Source of the DNA: Wenxinia marina DSM 24838
Lineage (GTDB): Bacteria > Pseudomonadota > Alphaproteobacteria > Rhodobacterales > Rhodobacteraceae
DNA length: 64,000 nt
Assembly (NCBI RefSeq): GCF_000379485.1
Contig: NZ_KB902288.1
Coordinates: 62,001 to 126,000 of the forward strand
Direction of reading: 5' to 3'
The position numbers and the translations under genes are program-made. Below are positions 1 to 11,648 of this stretch, piece after piece (position 1 is the stretch's first letter; each line of letters starts with the position of its first letter). The notes under the pieces were generated by a model. That model was not told the origin of the DNA. It saw only the letters and a list, made by a program, of their open reading frames with translations, and searched no databases.

Positions 1-27
1 GAAGGGCTGCCGCCCCGAGAAGTCTCG

Positions 28-1623
<1,596 letters not shown>

Positions 1624-1707
1624 CGGGAACGTCTCCTGTTGACGGGGCGTCATTTCGCCCGCTCGGGGACGCGTATCACGGGCTTTCCGAGGCTGAACAG
1701 GACGTTA

Positions 1708-1739
1708 GCGCCACCAGTTCCGATGTTTGCGCCACCAGT
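1708..1739 (-). promoter_or_regulatory. Direct repeat upstream of pckA (candidate ChvI site)
   Basis: Read on the minus strand, ACTGGTGGCGC occurs twice as an exact 11-base direct repeat with start-to-start spacing of 21 bases, two helical turns. It lies 85-116 bases upstream of the pckA start at 1623. OmpR-family regulators such as ChvI typically bind direct repeats with about 10-11 base periodicity, so this is a reasonable operator candidate. The repeat is seen directly; the assignment to ChvI is inference from the neighbouring gene. Confidence 0.45.
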
Positions 1740-1814
1740 CCGGCCGGCGGTCGGCCCGCCGCCGCCCTGCCTTGCCGGTGAGGCATTTTAGCCATTCCTT
1801 CGCCTTTTTCTTGG

Positions 1815-1883
1815 CAAAACTGGGGCGGCAGCCGGGCGTCCGGCCAGTTTTGGATTGATTCGCGTGAGGAAAGGGGGATTAGA
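1815..1883 (+). promoter_or_regulatory. Inverted repeat and predicted chvI promoter
   Basis: CAAAACTGG (1815-1823) and CCAGTTTTG (1844-1852) form perfect 9-base inverted arms 20 bases apart. Three bases after the right arm is a promoter-like pair, TTGATT (1855-1860) and ATTAGA (1878-1883), with a 17-base spacer. Transcription would begin about 45 bases before the chvI start at 1934. The ACTGG core is shared with the direct repeat upstream of pckA, which suggests one regulator acts on both divergent genes, plausibly ChvI acting on itself. The promoter assignment rests on pattern only. Confidence 0.4.
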
Positions 1884-1933
1884 CTCATGGAAAAACAGGC
1901 AAAACAAGAATTAGAGCAGCAAGGGTAACCCCG

Positions 1934-2635
1934 ATGTCGAAAATCGCATTGGTGGACGACGACAGGAACATCCTGACGTCCGTCCAGATGACGCTCGAGG
2001 CCGAGGGCTTCGAGGTCGAGACCTACAACGACGGACAGTCCGCGCTCGACGCCTTCAACAAGCGCATGCCCGACATGGCCGTCCTCGACATCAAGATGCC
2101 GCGCATGGACGGCATGGACCTGCTGCAGCGCCTCCGCCAGAAGACCTCGATGCCCGTCATCTTCCTGACCTCCAAGGACGACGAAATCGACGAGGTGCTG
2201 GGCCTGCGGATGGGCGCCGACGACTACGTCAAGAAACCGTTCAGCCAGCGCCTGCTGGTGGAGCGGATCCGCGCGCTCCTCCGCCGGCAGGAGGCGATCT
2301 CGGGCGATCTGCCCGAGACGGGCGAGGAATCGAAGGTCATGGTCCGCGGCCAGCTCACGATGGATCCGCTGCGCCACGCCGTCACCTGGAAGGGCAACGA
2401 CGTCTCCCTCACCGTGACCGAGTTCCTGCTGCTGCAGGCCCTCGCCCAGCGGCCCGGCTTCGTGAAGAGTCGCGACCAGCTCATGGACGTCGCCTACGAC
2501 GACCAGGTCTACGTCGACGACCGCACGATCGATTCGCACATCAAGCGGCTGCGCAAGAAGATGCGCCAGGCCGACGAGGAGTTCTCGGCCATCGAGACGC
2601 TGTACGGGATCGGCTACCGCTACAACGAAGAATAA
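1934..2635 (+). CDS. chvI: ChvI-type two-component response regulator
   Basis: Cytoplasmic OmpR/PhoB-family regulator, 233 residues. The N-terminal receiver domain (about 1-120) has the acidic cluster VDDD at 7-10, the phospho-acceptor Asp52 in LDIKMP and the conserved Lys in YVKKPF near 106. A winged-helix DNA-binding domain fills about 135-230 and ends with the typical GIGYRYNEE. It sits 17 bases before its partner kinase gene chvG and is followed by hprK and PTS genes, the standard alphaproteobacterial chvI-chvG-hprK order. In relatives ChvI controls acid, envelope and central-carbon genes, including pckA. Control of pckA here is inferred from the divergent layout and the repeats between the genes. 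Confidence 0.95.
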   Translation: MSKIALVDDDRNILTSVQMTLEAEGFEVETYNDGQSALDAFNKRMPDMAVLDIKMPRMDGMDLLQRLRQKTSMPVIFLTSKDDEIDEVLGLRMGADDYVKKPFSQRLLVERIRALLRRQEAISGDLPETGEESKVMVRGQLTMDPLRHAVTWKGNDVSLTVTEFLLLQALAQRPGFVKSRDQLMDVAYDDQVYVDDRTIDSHIKRLRKKMRQADEEFSAIETLYGIGYRYNEE

Positions 2636-2652
2636 GGCCGAAGGGGCAGGAC

Positions 2653-4416
2653 ATGACGGCCGCGCCGCAGATCGACGTTCGCGACCTTGGGTCCGTGCGC
2701 AACGCCGCGCGGGCGATGGGCGCACGCCCCGGCGACCGGGCCGAAGCCGCCGACGGCACCACGCAGGTCCTTCTGGGCGAGGACTGGGTCCGCCCCGAGA
2801 AGCGCACGACCGCCGCGCCCCGCCGGCGCGGGCTGCGCGCGCTGCGCACCTCGCCGCTGGCGCGGAAGATCGTCACCTTCAACCTCGTCGGCCTGTGCCT
2901 GATGGTCGCCGGAATGCTGTACCTCGCGCCCGGCCGCGACAATCTTCTGTTCCAGCGCGCCACCGGCCTCGTCAGCGAGACCGAGCTGATCGCCGACGTG
3001 TTCGAGGCGGCGCTGCCGGCGAGCGCGCCGGTGAACCTGATCACCGCGGACGGCATCGACCCGGTCGCGACGCTGCAGGGCCTCGACCTGTCGAACGGCA
3101 TCTCGGTCATGGTCTACGACACCGAGGGCCAGCTCGTCGCCCGGGGCGAGGCGGCGGACCGGCGGGGCGCGTTCGAGGGGCTCGACGGATCCGAGAACTC
3201 GACCATCGTGTCGGACCTGATCAACCGGTCGTGGACCGCGCTGGCCGACCGGATCTCGGGCACCGGCGGCGCCGCCGAAGGCGACCCGGTCACCGTCGGC
3301 CGCGACCTGTCGCGCAACGCTATGGTCAACGGCACGGCCATCGACACCCGCCTCGACGCCCGCGGCTCGGTCCTCTACGTCGCGACGCCGATCATGCGGG
3401 GCGACACCCCCGTCGGCGCCATCGCCGTCGCCAGCCGCTCGGGCGAGATCGACGGCCTCCTGCGGCAGGAGCGCGAGCAGGTGCTGCAGATGTTCCTCGT
3501 CGGCATCCTGATCTCGGTCGTCCTGTCGCTGATCCTCGCCTCGACCATCGCCAATCCGATCGCCGAGCTCGCCGCCGCGGCCGAGCTGGGGCGCGACCGC
3601 AACGCCCGCAAGATGACGCCCGAGCGGATCCGCATCCCCGACCTCACCGCCCGCCCGGACGAGATCGGCCGCCTGTCCGCCGCGCTGCGCGGCATGGTCG
3701 CCGCCCTCTACGAGCGGATCGAGACGAACGAGCAGTTCGCCGCCGACGTCGCGCACGAGATCAAGAACCCGCTCGCGTCCCTGCGTTCCGCCGTCGGCAC
3801 GCTCGAGGTCGTCAAGAAGGAAGAGCAGCGGCAGAAGATGCTCCAGGTGATCGAGCACGATCTGCAGCGCCTCGACCGTCTCGTCACCGACATCTCCTCC
3901 GCCTCGCGCCTCGATTCCGAGCTGGTGAGGGAGGAGGAGGAGCCGTTCGACCTCCTCGTCATGCTCACCCGCCTGCACGAGTTCCTCGGCCGCGACGCCA
4001 GGGCCAAGGGCGTCGAGTTCATCGTCGACCTGCCGGAGCAGGCGATCATCATCACCGGCCTCGAGAGCCGGCTGGCGCAGGTCTTCGTCAATCTCATCAC
4101 CAACGCCATCTCGTTCTGCGAGGACGGCGACGCGATCCGCATGTGGGTCCGCAAGCGCAAGAACCGCGTCCTGATCGTGGTCGAGGATACCGGCCCCGGC
4201 ATCCCCGAGAACGCGCTGTCCAAGATCTTCCAGCGCTTCTACTCCGAGCGCCCGCAATCTCAGTTCGGCAACAATTCCGGCCTCGGCCTCGCCATCTCCA
4301 AGCAGATCGTCGAGAGCCATGGCGGCGTGATCTGGGCCGAGAACATCCGCCCCACCGACGCGGACCCGACCTCGGACCCGCTGGGCGCGCGCTTCGTGGT
4401 CGGCCTGCCGATCTGA
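2653..4416 (+). CDS. chvG: ChvG-type membrane sensor histidine kinase
   Basis: Inner-membrane kinase of 587 residues that would phosphorylate ChvI. An arginine-rich cytoplasmic tail (1-70) leads to TM1 at about 73-93, a periplasmic sensor region of about 185 residues and TM2 at about 280-299. A HAMP linker follows, then the dimerisation/phosphoacceptor helix with His368 in VAHEIKNPLASL. The ATPase domain has the N box (LITNAISF), DTGPGIP and GLGLAISK. In rhizobia ChvG activity is restrained by periplasmic ExoR; no exoR gene is in this window. It is co-directional with chvI and is followed 7 bases later by hprK, so the PTS genes are probably co-transcribed. Confidence 0.94.
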   Translation: MTAAPQIDVRDLGSVRNAARAMGARPGDRAEAADGTTQVLLGEDWVRPEKRTTAAPRRRGLRALRTSPLARKIVTFNLVGLCLMVAGMLYLAPGRDNLLFQRATGLVSETELIADVFEAALPASAPVNLITADGIDPVATLQGLDLSNGISVMVYDTEGQLVARGEAADRRGAFEGLDGSENSTIVSDLINRSWTALADRISGTGGAAEGDPVTVGRDLSRNAMVNGTAIDTRLDARGSVLYVATPIMRGDTPVGAIAVASRSGEIDGLLRQEREQVLQMFLVGILISVVLSLILASTIANPIAELAAAAELGRDRNARKMTPERIRIPDLTARPDEIGRLSAALRGMVAALYERIETNEQFAADVAHEIKNPLASLRSAVGTLEVVKKEEQRQKMLQVIEHDLQRLDRLVTDISSASRLDSELVREEEEPFDLLVMLTRLHEFLGRDARAKGVEFIVDLPEQAIIITGLESRLAQVFVNLITNAISFCEDGDAIRMWVRKRKNRVLIVVEDTGPGIPENALSKIFQRFYSERPQSQFGNNSGLGLAISKQIVESHGGVIWAENIRPTDADPTSDPLGARFVVGLPI

Positions 4417-4423
4417 CGTTCCG

Positions 4424-4849
4424 GTGGCCCCGGCCCCCGAGACCATCCACGCCAGCTGCGTCGCGGTCGCCGGCCGCGGCGTCCTGATCACCGGCCCGTC
4501 GGGCAGCGGGAAGTCCGCGCTGGCGCTGGAATTGATGTCCCGCGGCGCCGGTCTCGTCGCCGACGACCGCACGATCCTTACCCGTCGGGGCGCGGGCCTC
4601 GTGGCCAGTTGCCCGCCCGCGCTGACCGGGATGATCGAGGCGCGGTTTGTCGGCCTGCTCGCGGCCGCCGCCCATCCTCCGGTCCAGGTCGCGCTGGAGG
4701 TCGATCTCGGCACGCGCGAGACGGAAAGGCTTCCGCCGCGACGCAGCGTCACGCGCCTCGATGTTGACGTCCCCTTGCTTCACGATGCCGGGACCGGCCA
4801 TTTTGCGGCCGCGATCCTTCAGTATCTACTGCTTGGTCGGCTCCACTGA
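4424..4849 (+). CDS. hprK: HPr kinase/phosphorylase, short alphaproteobacterial form
   Basis: Phosphorylates or dephosphorylates a serine of HPr in response to energy state. The product has only 141 residues: it holds the catalytic C-terminal domain and lacks the N-terminal domain of Gram-positive HprK, which is usual in alphaproteobacteria. The P-loop GPSGSGKS is at 24-31, followed by GLVADDR and the signature region [14 protein letters not shown]. The start is GTG 4424. Its substrate HPr is encoded at 6250, and rapZ and an EIIA gene lie between, so kinase and target are in one transcription unit. The gene ends 19 bases before the rapZ start. Confidence 0.92.
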   Translation: MAPAPETIHASCVAVAGRGVLITGPSGSGKSALALELMSRGAGLVADDRTILTRRGAGLVASCPPALTGMIEARFVGLLAAAAHPPVQVALEVDLGTRETERLPPRRSVTRLDVDVPLLHDAGTGHFAAAILQYLLLGRLH

Positions 4850-4868
4850 TTTTCCGGTCACCCCACCC

Positions 4869-5831
4869 GTGCAGACGAATATCGAGACACTCAATGCAAC
4901 CAATCCGGACGGCCGCATTCCGGTCGCTCCTGACGGTCGGCAGCGCGTCGTCCTCGTCACCGGCCCGTCCGGCGCCGGGCGCTCGACCGCTATCAACGCG
5001 CTCGAGGATCTCGGCTGGGAGGTCATCGACAACCTGCCGCTCTCGCTGCTGCCGCGTCTCATCGACGGCCCCCCGCTCGCCCGGCCGCTCGCGCTCGGCC
5101 TCGACGTGCGCAACCGGGACTTCGGCGTCGATGCGCTGATCGAGGCGATCGACCGCCTCGCCGCCCGCGACGACGTGGCCGAGCAGGTCCTCTACCTCGA
5201 CGCGCCGGTCGACGACCTCGTCGCCCGCTATTCCGAGACCCGCCGCCGCCACCCGCTCGCCCCCGAGGGCCCGCCGCTGAAGGGGATCGAGCGCGAGAAG
5301 GAGCTGCTGGTGCCGATCCGCGGCCGCGCCGACATCCTCATCGAGACCGGCGGCCTGACGCCCCACGACCTGCGCGCCGAGATGTTCGACCTGTTCGCCG
5401 GCGGCGCCGGCCGTACGCTCGCCGTGTCGATCCAGTCCTTCTCGTACAAGCGCGGCCTGCCGCGCGGCGCCGACCTCGTCTTCGACGTCCGATTCCTCCG
5501 CAACCCGCACTGGGAGCCGTCGCTGCGCGGCCGCGACGGCCGCGATCCGGCCGTCCTCGCCCACGTCGAGGCCGACCCGCGCTACGACGAGTTCTTCGCC
5601 CGGACCCGCGACCTTCTCCTGACCGTGCTGCCGGGCTACCGCGACGAGGGCAAGAGCCACCTCGTCGTCGCCTTCGGATGTACCGGAGGGCAACACCGCA
5701 GCGTGGCCATCGCGCGCGAGATGGCATCGGCGCTTGCGGCCGCCGGGTGGCAGGTGTCTAGTCGTCACAGGGAGTTGGAGCGCCGAGCGGCGCTGGCGGA
5801 TGGCGGCCCGGAGCGGGGTACGGACAGGTGA
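4869..5831 (+). CDS. rapZ: RapZ family nucleotide-binding / RNase adapter protein
   Basis: Cytoplasmic P-loop protein of 320 residues (YvcJ/RapZ family). In E. coli RapZ delivers small RNAs to RNase E to control amino-sugar synthesis; the alphaproteobacterial role is less clear. The P-loop GPSGAGRS is at about 32-39, the EVIDNLP motif follows, and the C-terminal domain has [11 protein letters not shown]. The reading frame stays open upstream into hprK, but conserved sequence begins only a few residues before the P-loop, so GTG 4869 is the best start. The stop overlaps the next start (GTGA at 5828), implying translational coupling. Confidence 0.93.
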   Translation: MQTNIETLNATNPDGRIPVAPDGRQRVVLVTGPSGAGRSTAINALEDLGWEVIDNLPLSLLPRLIDGPPLARPLALGLDVRNRDFGVDALIEAIDRLAARDDVAEQVLYLDAPVDDLVARYSETRRRHPLAPEGPPLKGIEREKELLVPIRGRADILIETGGLTPHDLRAEMFDLFAGGAGRTLAVSIQSFSYKRGLPRGADLVFDVRFLRNPHWEPSLRGRDGRDPAVLAHVEADPRYDEFFARTRDLLLTVLPGYRDEGKSHLVVAFGCTGGQHRSVAIAREMASALAAAGWQVSSRHRELERRAALADGGPERGTDR

Positions 5832-6253
5832 TCGGCATCGTGATCGTCGCCCATGGGGGCCTCGCGCGCGAGTACCTCTCTGCGGTCGAGCATGTGGTCG
5901 GCCCGCAGGAGGGCATGCGCGCGATCGCGATCCGCCCCGACTGCGACCGCACCGCCAAGCAGATGGAGATCTGCGCCGCTGCCGATGCCGTCGATACCGG
6001 CGACGGGGTGATCGTGGTGACCGACATGTTCGGCGGCTCGCCCTCCAACCTGTCGCTGCGCGCCTGTGGCGTGACGGACCGCCGCATCCTCTACGGCGCC
6101 AACCTGCCGCTCCTCATCAAGCTGGCCAAGTCGCGCCGGCGCAGCGTCGACGACGCCGTCGCGCTCGCCCTCGACGCCGGCCGCAAGTACATCGACAGCC
6201 AGATCGTCGCCCAGCCCGCCGTCCGCGCTGCCGCCCGGGGCGGCGTCGCATGA
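5828..6253 (+). CDS. PTS system mannose-type EIIA component
   Basis: A 141-residue EIIA-Man fold protein. The phosphorylatable His9 lies in [10 protein letters not shown] at the N-terminus, and [10 protein letters not shown] corresponds to the conserved loop near residues 63-72. With HPr and HprK and no sugar permease (EIIB/EIIC) nearby, it most likely acts in a regulatory PTS cascade rather than in sugar uptake, as proposed for this alphaproteobacterial cluster. It starts with GTG overlapping the rapZ stop and overlaps the ptsH start (ATGA, 6250), so it is tightly coupled to both. Confidence 0.9.
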   Translation: MIGIVIVAHGGLAREYLSAVEHVVGPQEGMRAIAIRPDCDRTAKQMEICAAADAVDTGDGVIVVTDMFGGSPSNLSLRACGVTDRRILYGANLPLLIKLAKSRRRSVDDAVALALDAGRKYIDSQIVAQPAVRAAARGGVA

Positions 6254-6528
6254 GCACGGTCGTCCGGCGGCGGCTGAAGATCCTCAACGTCAAGGGCCTG
6301 CACGCCCGCGCCTCGGCCAAGCTCGCCGAGGTGGTCGAGGCCCACGACGCCCGCGCCGAGATCTCCAAGGACGGGATGAGCGCCTCGGGCGACAGCATCA
6401 TGGGGCTGCTGATGCTCGCCGCCTCGAAGGGCACCTTCATCGAGGTCGAGACGGCGGGCCCGCAGGCCGAGACCCTCGCCGACGCGATCGAGGCTCTCGT
6501 CGCCGACAGGTTCGGCGAAGGCAACTGA
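6250..6528 (+). CDS. ptsH: HPr phosphocarrier protein
   Basis: Small cytoplasmic phosphocarrier of 92 residues. His18 in NVKGLHARASA is the site phosphorylated by enzyme I; Ser49 in GDSIMGLLML is the site used by HPr kinase. Having both sites agrees with hprK three genes upstream. ATG 6250 overlaps the EIIA stop by four bases. No ptsI/ptsP (enzyme I) gene is in the window, so the phosphoryl donor must be encoded elsewhere. Confidence 0.94.
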   Translation: MSTVVRRRLKILNVKGLHARASAKLAEVVEAHDARAEISKDGMSASGDSIMGLLMLAASKGTFIEVETAGPQAETLADAIEALVADRFGEGN

Positions 6529-6556
6529 CCGCCCGTCGCGAGAGGGGAGCCGCGCC

Positions 6557-7468
6557 GTGACCGACCTCACCGACCCGACCGACACCGCCAGCCACGGGAC
6601 CGCACCCGCGTCGATCTACGACATGCGGACGCTCACCTATTCAAACACCTTCGACAGCCCGATCAAGCGGGCGACGATCCGGGCGATCGAGTGGATGACC
6701 GGCAAGTGGACCATCGTCCGCCGCATCAACGCGTTCGAGCGTGGCGGGGTGCCCTCCGGCCACGCCTTCTGGCTGCGCACGATGGAGGTGATGGGCATCG
6801 ACCTCCTCACCCCGCCGGAGGAGCTGGCACGGATCCCGCGGGAGGGGCCCGTGGTGCTGGTCGCCAACCATCCCCACGGCTTGGTCGACGGGATGATCCT
6901 CGCCGCGCTGATCGGCCATGTACGGGACGATTACCGTATCCTCACCCGCTCCATCCTGACCGGCATCGACGAGGTCGCGGCCAGCTACATGATCGCCGTG
7001 CCCTTCCCGCACGAACCCGATGCCCAGCGGCGGATGATCGAGATGCGCCGCGCCGCGATGGATCATCTCGCCCGCGGCGGTCTCGTCGCGCTGTTCCCCT
7101 CTGGCGCCGTGGCGGCGTCGCACACCGCCTTCGGTCCCGCGATCGAGGGCGAGTGGAGCCTCTTCACCGCCAAGATGATCCGCAATTCGGGCGCCAGTGT
7201 CGTGCCCTGCCACTTCCCCGGCTCCAATTCGCGCTGGTACCACGTCGCCAACCGCCTCTCGCCCACGCTGCGGCAGAGCCTGCTGCTGCACGAGGTGGTC
7301 CATGCCTTCGACCGGCCGCAGCGCCCCGCCTTCGGCCGGCCGATCGGCCCGGACGAGATCGCGCGGCGCTCCGGCGATCCGCGGGCGATGATGGACTGGC
7401 TGCGCGCCGAAACGCTCGCCCTCGGGGGGCGCTCGCGTACACCGGCTGGCAAGGAGTCTGCGTCATAA
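6557..7468 (+). CDS. Lysophospholipid acyltransferase family protein
   Basis: A 303-residue PlsC-superfamily acyltransferase. The catalytic box NHPHGLVD (104-111, the NHx4D motif) and the acyl-acceptor site box LFPSGAVA (about 179-186) are clear. Such enzymes acylate lysophospholipids or related polar lipids at the inner membrane. The start is GTG 6557 after GAGGGGAG. It lies 28 bases after ptsH in the same direction and may be the last gene of that transcript, although the function is unrelated. The substrate cannot be told from sequence. It is not a typical short PlsC: the N-terminal 90 residues precede the acyltransferase core. Confidence 0.8.
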   Translation: MTDLTDPTDTASHGTAPASIYDMRTLTYSNTFDSPIKRATIRAIEWMTGKWTIVRRINAFERGGVPSGHAFWLRTMEVMGIDLLTPPEELARIPREGPVVLVANHPHGLVDGMILAALIGHVRDDYRILTRSILTGIDEVAASYMIAVPFPHEPDAQRRMIEMRRAAMDHLARGGLVALFPSGAVAASHTAFGPAIEGEWSLFTAKMIRNSGASVVPCHFPGSNSRWYHVANRLSPTLRQSLLLHEVVHAFDRPQRPAFGRPIGPDEIARRSGDPRAMMDWLRAETLALGGRSRTPAGKESAS

Positions 7469-7496
7469 GTGCTGCCGGACCCAGACGGCAGGACAG

Positions 7497-8933
7497 ATGG
7501 ACAAGTCAGCCTTCCAGACCCGCTTCGGTGTCGATGATGCGCTGCGCGAGGATCTCGCGGCGGTGTGGGGCGTGATCGGCCCCAGGATCGACGACATCCT
7601 CGGCACCTTCTACCGCGACGTCTCCAGCGACGCCGAGATGTCCGCCTTCTTCTCGGACGCGGCCCACATGCGACACGCGCGCAGCAAGCAGGCCCGCCAC
7701 TGGGAAAGGCTGTTCTCCGGCCGCTTCGACGACGACTACTTCCACTCGGCCGACACGGTAGGACGCGTCCATTTCCGGATCGGTCTGCCCTACCTCATTT
7801 TCATGTCCATGTATGCACGTGCGACCGGACTGATTCACGACGCGATCTCGGCCGCCACGCGTCTGCGCCCGGCGCGCGGCCGCCGCATGGCACGGGCCGC
7901 GTCCACCGCCGTCCTGATGGACATCGAGGCCGTGATGACCGCCTTCTTCGCCGCCGAGGCGGAAGAGCAGTCGCGCGCCTTCGACCTGCTCGGCGAGGCG
8001 ATCGAGTCGCTCAGCCGCGGTGACACCGGCCGGCGGATCGGTGACGACTTCCCCACGGCCTATGCGCCGAACAGGATCGCCTTCAACACCATGGCCAGTC
8101 GGGTCGAGGAGGTGTTCCACGGCGTCAAGCTCAACGCCGAGGGGGTGCGCGAGAAGACCGGCGCGCTGTCCCGCTTGTCCGAGGATCTGTCGCGGCGCGC
8201 CCAGTCGCAGGCCGCGTCGGTGGAGCAGAGCACGGCCGCCGTGACCGAACTCGCGAACTCGATCCGCCAGAACGACATCAGCTTCCGCCGCGCCATCGAT
8301 GCCAGCGAGGGCAACAGCGACGCCGCCGTCACCGGCCTCGGCGACGCGGATCAGGCAACTGCCGCGATGGGCGAGATCGAGCAGGCTTTCCGCGACATCG
8401 CCGATGTGACAACCAGCATTGAGGAGATCAGTTTCCAGACCAACCTCCTCGCCCTCAACGCCAGCGTGGAGGCGAGCCGCGCCGGAGAGGCCGGCAAGGG
8501 CTTCTCCGTCGTCGCCTCCGAGGTGCGGGCGCTCGCCAAGCGCGCCGCGGAGCTGACCGAGAACATCCGCCGCATGATCGACGGCAGCCGTGACACCGTC
8601 GGTCGCGGCTCGGATCTCGTGGGGCGGACCCGCGCCTCGCTCGAGAAGATTCGCGACAGCGCCGCCGCGGTGTCGAGCGAGATTCGCGTTGTCGTGCAGA
8701 CCGCGACGGAGCAGGCAACGACGATCGGCGAGGTGGAGAAGGCGCTGTCCGCCATTGACGAACTGACACAGCGCAACGCGGCGATGGCCGGCGACGTGTC
8801 GGACAACGCCGAGGACCTGTCGAGGCGTGCGGCCGAGCTCGCCAGTCCGTTCGACGCCTTCCAGTTGCACCGCGACGGCACCGACCGCCGTGCGCCGCCC
8901 CGCGACGTGCCCGGCCGCCGATCGGCCGCCTAA
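7497..8933 (+). CDS. Globin-coupled methyl-accepting chemotaxis sensor
   Basis: A 478-residue soluble receptor of the HemAT type. Residues 1 to about 155 form a sensor-globin domain; the proximal heme ligand is predicted to be His92 in GRVHFRIGL, with the family pattern [12 protein letters not shown] upstream. A HAMP-like linker (about 165-215) leads to a long coiled-coil signalling domain with the conserved hairpin [21 protein letters not shown]. There are no transmembrane segments, so it should sit in cytoplasmic chemoreceptor clusters and report oxygen or another heme ligand. No che genes are nearby; it is an orphan receptor. Its stop (TAA) and the stop of the opposing dehydrogenase overlap within CTAA at 8930-8933. 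Confidence 0.9.
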   Translation: MDKSAFQTRFGVDDALREDLAAVWGVIGPRIDDILGTFYRDVSSDAEMSAFFSDAAHMRHARSKQARHWERLFSGRFDDDYFHSADTVGRVHFRIGLPYLIFMSMYARATGLIHDAISAATRLRPARGRRMARAASTAVLMDIEAVMTAFFAAEAEEQSRAFDLLGEAIESLSRGDTGRRIGDDFPTAYAPNRIAFNTMASRVEEVFHGVKLNAEGVREKTGALSRLSEDLSRRAQSQAASVEQSTAAVTELANSIRQNDISFRRAIDASEGNSDAAVTGLGDADQATAAMGEIEQAFRDIADVTTSIEEISFQTNLLALNASVEASRAGEAGKGFSVVASEVRALAKRAAELTENIRRMIDGSRDTVGRGSDLVGRTRASLEKIRDSAAAVSSEIRVVVQTATEQATTIGEVEKALSAIDELTQRNAAMAGDVSDNAEDLSRRAAELASPFDAFQLHRDGTDRRAPPRDVPGRRSAA

Positions 8934-9805
8934 CGCGTCGGGACCGGCTCGTCGCCGCGGTAGTCGTAGAAGCCGCGCTTTGTCTTGCGCCCCAGCCAGC
9001 CGGCCTCGACATACTTCACCAGCAGAGGGCAGGGGCGGTACTTGGTATCCGCCAGCCCGTCGTGCAGCACGTTCATGATGGCCAGGCAGGTGTCCAGACC
9101 GATGAAGTCCGCCAGCTCCAGCGGCCCCATCGGGTGGTTCGCGCCCAGCTTCATCGACGTGTCGATGGACCGGACGTTGCCGACACCCTCGTAGAGGGCA
9201 TACACCGCCTCGTTGATCATCGGGATCAGGATGCGGTTCACGATGAAGGCGGGGAAATCCTCGGCCGTCGAGGCCGTCTTGCCCAGCCGCTCCACCACGG
9301 CAAGGCAGGCGTCGAACGTCGGCCCGTCGGTGGCGATGCCTCGGATCAGCTCCACCAGCTGCATCACCGGGACCGGGTTCATGAAGTGGAACCCCATGAA
9401 CTTCTCCGGCCGGTCGGTCCGCGCCGCCAGCCGGGTGATCGAGATCGACGAGGTGTTCGACGTCAGGATCGTCTCGGGCTTCAGGTGCGGAACCAGGTCC
9501 TCGAAGATCGCCTGCTTGACGGTCTCCCGCTCGGTCGCGGCCTCGATCACCAGGTCCGACGCGCCGAGGTCCGGCAGCTTCAGCGTCGAGGCGATCCGCC
9601 CCAGCGCCGCGTCGCGCGCGCCTGCGTCGATCGTCCCGCGCGACACCTGCCGGTCGAGGTTGCGCGTGATGGTCGATCGCGCGCCGTCCAGCGCGTCCTG
9701 GCTGATGTCGGTCAGCAGCACGTCGTAGCCCGCGAGGGCGAAGACGTGCGCGATCCCGTTGCCCATCTGCCCCGCGCCGATGATTCCGACCTGCCGGATC
9801 TCCAT
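8930..9805 (-). CDS. 3-hydroxybutyryl-CoA dehydrogenase
   Basis: NAD-dependent oxidation of 3-hydroxyacyl-CoA, used in fatty-acid or PHB/butyrate metabolism. The 291-residue protein has the Rossmann motif GIIGAGQMG at about 8-16 and the catalytic-region motif [15 protein letters not shown], then the C-terminal all-helical domain ([22 protein letters not shown]). ATG 9805 is chosen over an in-frame start at 9823 because the conserved family begins two or three residues before the Rossmann strand. It shares direction with the etfB-etfA pair upstream; in Rhodobacterales these usually form one operon, but here a gene on the opposite strand lies between. Confidence 0.92.
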   Translation of the reverse strand: MEIRQVGIIGAGQMGNGIAHVFALAGYDVLLTDISQDALDGARSTITRNLDRQVSRGTIDAGARDAALGRIASTLKLPDLGASDLVIEAATERETVKQAIFEDLVPHLKPETILTSNTSSISITRLAARTDRPEKFMGFHFMNPVPVMQLVELIRGIATDGPTFDACLAVVERLGKTASTAEDFPAFIVNRILIPMINEAVYALYEGVGNVRSIDTSMKLGANHPMGPLELADFIGLDTCLAIMNVLHDGLADTKYRPCPLLVKYVEAGWLGRKTKRGFYDYRGDEPVPTR

Positions 9806-9952
9806 CCTCGCCCCTTTCTGCAATCGGGCGGACCTTAGGGCCCGGACAGGGCCGTCTCAAGCCTGCCCGCGGCGGAAAGCGCCAGGCTTAGGACGATCGC
9901 AACCTCCGCCGGGCACAGTGGGGACGGGTGAGTCGAACCAGGGGGTGGTCCG

Positions 9953-10756
9953 ATGGGGGCCGAAGCCGCGATCGCGCCGGGGACGGCGCATGCCTGGCCG
10001 ATGGGCGGCCAGAAGGACCCGGCGGGGAGCTACATCGCCTGCGTGGGCGGGACGGAGGCGGCAGGCCGCTTTGTCGATCGCCCCTGGCCGGACATGCTGG
10101 AGCGGATGACGGGCCGGCGGTGCCTGAATCTCGGCCGGGCCAACTCCTCCATCGACGGCGCCCTCCGCGACCCCGCGACCCTCGCCGCCTGCGCCGGCGC
10201 GGTGGCGGTGGTGCTGGAGGTGACCGGCGCCCGCAACCTGTCGAACCGCTTCTACGAGGTGCATCCGCGGCGCAACGACCGGTTCCTGCGCGCCGCGACA
10301 GCGCTCGAGGCGCTGTATCCCGAGATCGACTTCGCCGATTTCTGCTTCACCCGGCACCTGTTGCGCGAGCTGGAGCGTCTGTCGCCCGACCGCTTCGCCC
10401 TCGTCCGGGAGGAGCTTCAGCGCGCCTGGTCCGCCCGCATGAAACGTTTTCTCCAGGATTGCCCGGCGCCGGTCCAGCTCGTCTGGTTCAGCGATGCCCC
10501 GCCACCCGACGGGCCGGCGGCGAGGGGCCTGGGGCCGGACCCGCTCTTCGTCACCGCGCCGATGATCGACGCGCTGCGCCCGCTCGCCCGCGGCGTGACC
10601 TGCGTCGTCCCATCCGCGCCGGCCCTGGCCGACGGCGCGATGACCGGACGCCCGGGCCGGCCCCTCGGCCCCCGGGCGCACGAAGAGGCGGCGACCGCGC
10701 TGGCCGCCGCCCTCTGCGATCTCACAGCTTCTCGGTCAGCTCCGGCACCAGGGTGA
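9953..10756 (+). CDS. DUF6473 family protein
   Basis: A 267-residue protein of unknown function that I match to DUF6473, a family seen in Rhodobacterales. Recognisable stretches are [27 protein letters not shown] and [19 protein letters not shown]. The first half resembles an SGNH-hydrolase-like fold, with an N-G..N/S arrangement, but I cannot show a catalytic triad. In several relatives the family sits near polysaccharide or sulfotransferase genes; here it is alone. The 3' end overlaps the opposing etfA gene by 35 bases, so both C-termini are encoded on the same DNA. ATG 9953 follows an extended frame open to 9928; the start is uncertain by a few codons. Confidence 0.65.
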   Translation: MGAEAAIAPGTAHAWPMGGQKDPAGSYIACVGGTEAAGRFVDRPWPDMLERMTGRRCLNLGRANSSIDGALRDPATLAACAGAVAVVLEVTGARNLSNRFYEVHPRRNDRFLRAATALEALYPEIDFADFCFTRHLLRELERLSPDRFALVREELQRAWSARMKRFLQDCPAPVQLVWFSDAPPPDGPAARGLGPDPLFVTAPMIDALRPLARGVTCVVPSAPALADGAMTGRPGRPLGPRAHEEAATALAAALCDLTASRSAPAPG

Positions 10757-11648
10757 AGAGATCGCCGACAAGGCCGTAATCGGCGACCTGGAAGATCGGC
10801 GCCTCCTCGTCCTTGTTGATCGCGACGATGATCTTGCTGTCCTTCATCCCCGCGAGGTGCTGGATCGCGCCCGAGATGCCGACAGCGACGTACAGTTCGG
10901 GCGCCACGACCTTGCCGGTCTGGCCGACCTGCCAGTCGTTCGGCGCGTAGCCCGAATCGACCGCCGCCCGCGACGCGCCGACCGCGGCGCCCAGCTTGTC
11001 GGCGAGGGCCTCAATGATCGCGAAGTCCTCCTTGGACCCGATGCCGCGCCCGCCGGACACCACGCGGCCGGCCGAGGTCAGCTCGGGCCGGTCGGAGGCG
11101 GCGACGTGGTCCTCGACCCAGGACGACAGGCCCGGATCCTCGCCCGCCGACACGCTCTCGACCGGGGCCGAGCCGCCGGTGCCGGCGGCGTCGAAGGTCG
11201 AGGTGCGCACCGTCAGCACCTTCTTGGCGTCCGACGACTTGACCGTCTGGATCGCGTTGCCGGCGTAGATCGGCCGCTCGAACGTGTCGGCGTCGACGAT
11301 GCCGGAGACGTCCGAGAGGATCATCACGTCCAGCAGCGCCGCGACGCGCGGCATGATGTTCTTGGCGTCCGTCGTGGCCGGGGCAACGATATGGTCATAC
11401 TCGCCGGCCATGCTGGCGATCAGCGCCGCCGCCGGTTCGGCCAGGCGGTGACCGTAGAGCGCATCCTCGGCGACGAGGACCTTGGTCACGCCGCCGATGG
11501 TCGCCGCCTCGGCCGCGGCGTCCGCCGCCTTGGCGCCGACCGCGAGGACGGTCACGTCGCCGAGCGTCTGCGCCGCGCCCACGGCCTTGGCCGTGGCGTC
11601 CATGTTCAACTGCCCGTCGGTGATTTCGGCAAGAAGGAGAACGGCCAT
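10722..11648 (-). CDS. etfA: Electron transfer flavoprotein alpha subunit
   Basis: FAD-binding subunit of ETF, the soluble carrier that takes electrons from acyl-CoA and related dehydrogenases to ETF-ubiquinone oxidoreductase. It has 308 residues. The C-terminal FAD domain shows [38 protein letters not shown] and [14 protein letters not shown]. The start codon overlaps the etfB stop by one base (TGATG), the common arrangement for this pair. The 3' end overlaps the opposing DUF6473 gene by 35 bases. Confidence 0.97.
   Translation of the reverse strand: MAVLLLAEITDGQLNMDATAKAVGAAQTLGDVTVLAVGAKAADAAAEAATIGGVTKVLVAEDALYGHRLAEPAAALIASMAGEYDHIVAPATTDAKNIMPRVAALLDVMILSDVSGIVDADTFERPIYAGNAIQTVKSSDAKKVLTVRTSTFDAAGTGGSAPVESVSAGEDPGLSSWVEDHVAASDRPELTSAGRVVSGGRGIGSKEDFAIIEALADKLGAAVGASRAAVDSGYAPNDWQVGQTGKVVAPELYVAVGISGAIQHLAGMKDSKIIVAINKDEEAPIFQVADYGLVGDLFTLVPELTEKL

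Noticed and set aside
4647-4868. N-terminal extension of rapZ inside hprK
   Set aside because: It overlaps hprK and has no similarity to RapZ; GTG 4869 gives normal family length.
7506-9860. Long minus-strand frame through the chemoreceptor and dehydrogenase genes
   Set aside because: Shadow in the wrong frame; both real genes have intact families and ribosome sites.
9925-9950. tRNA T-arm-like sequence (GGTTCGACTC on the minus strand)
   Set aside because: The flanking bases do not form a T-stem and no acceptor, D or anticodon arms are found.
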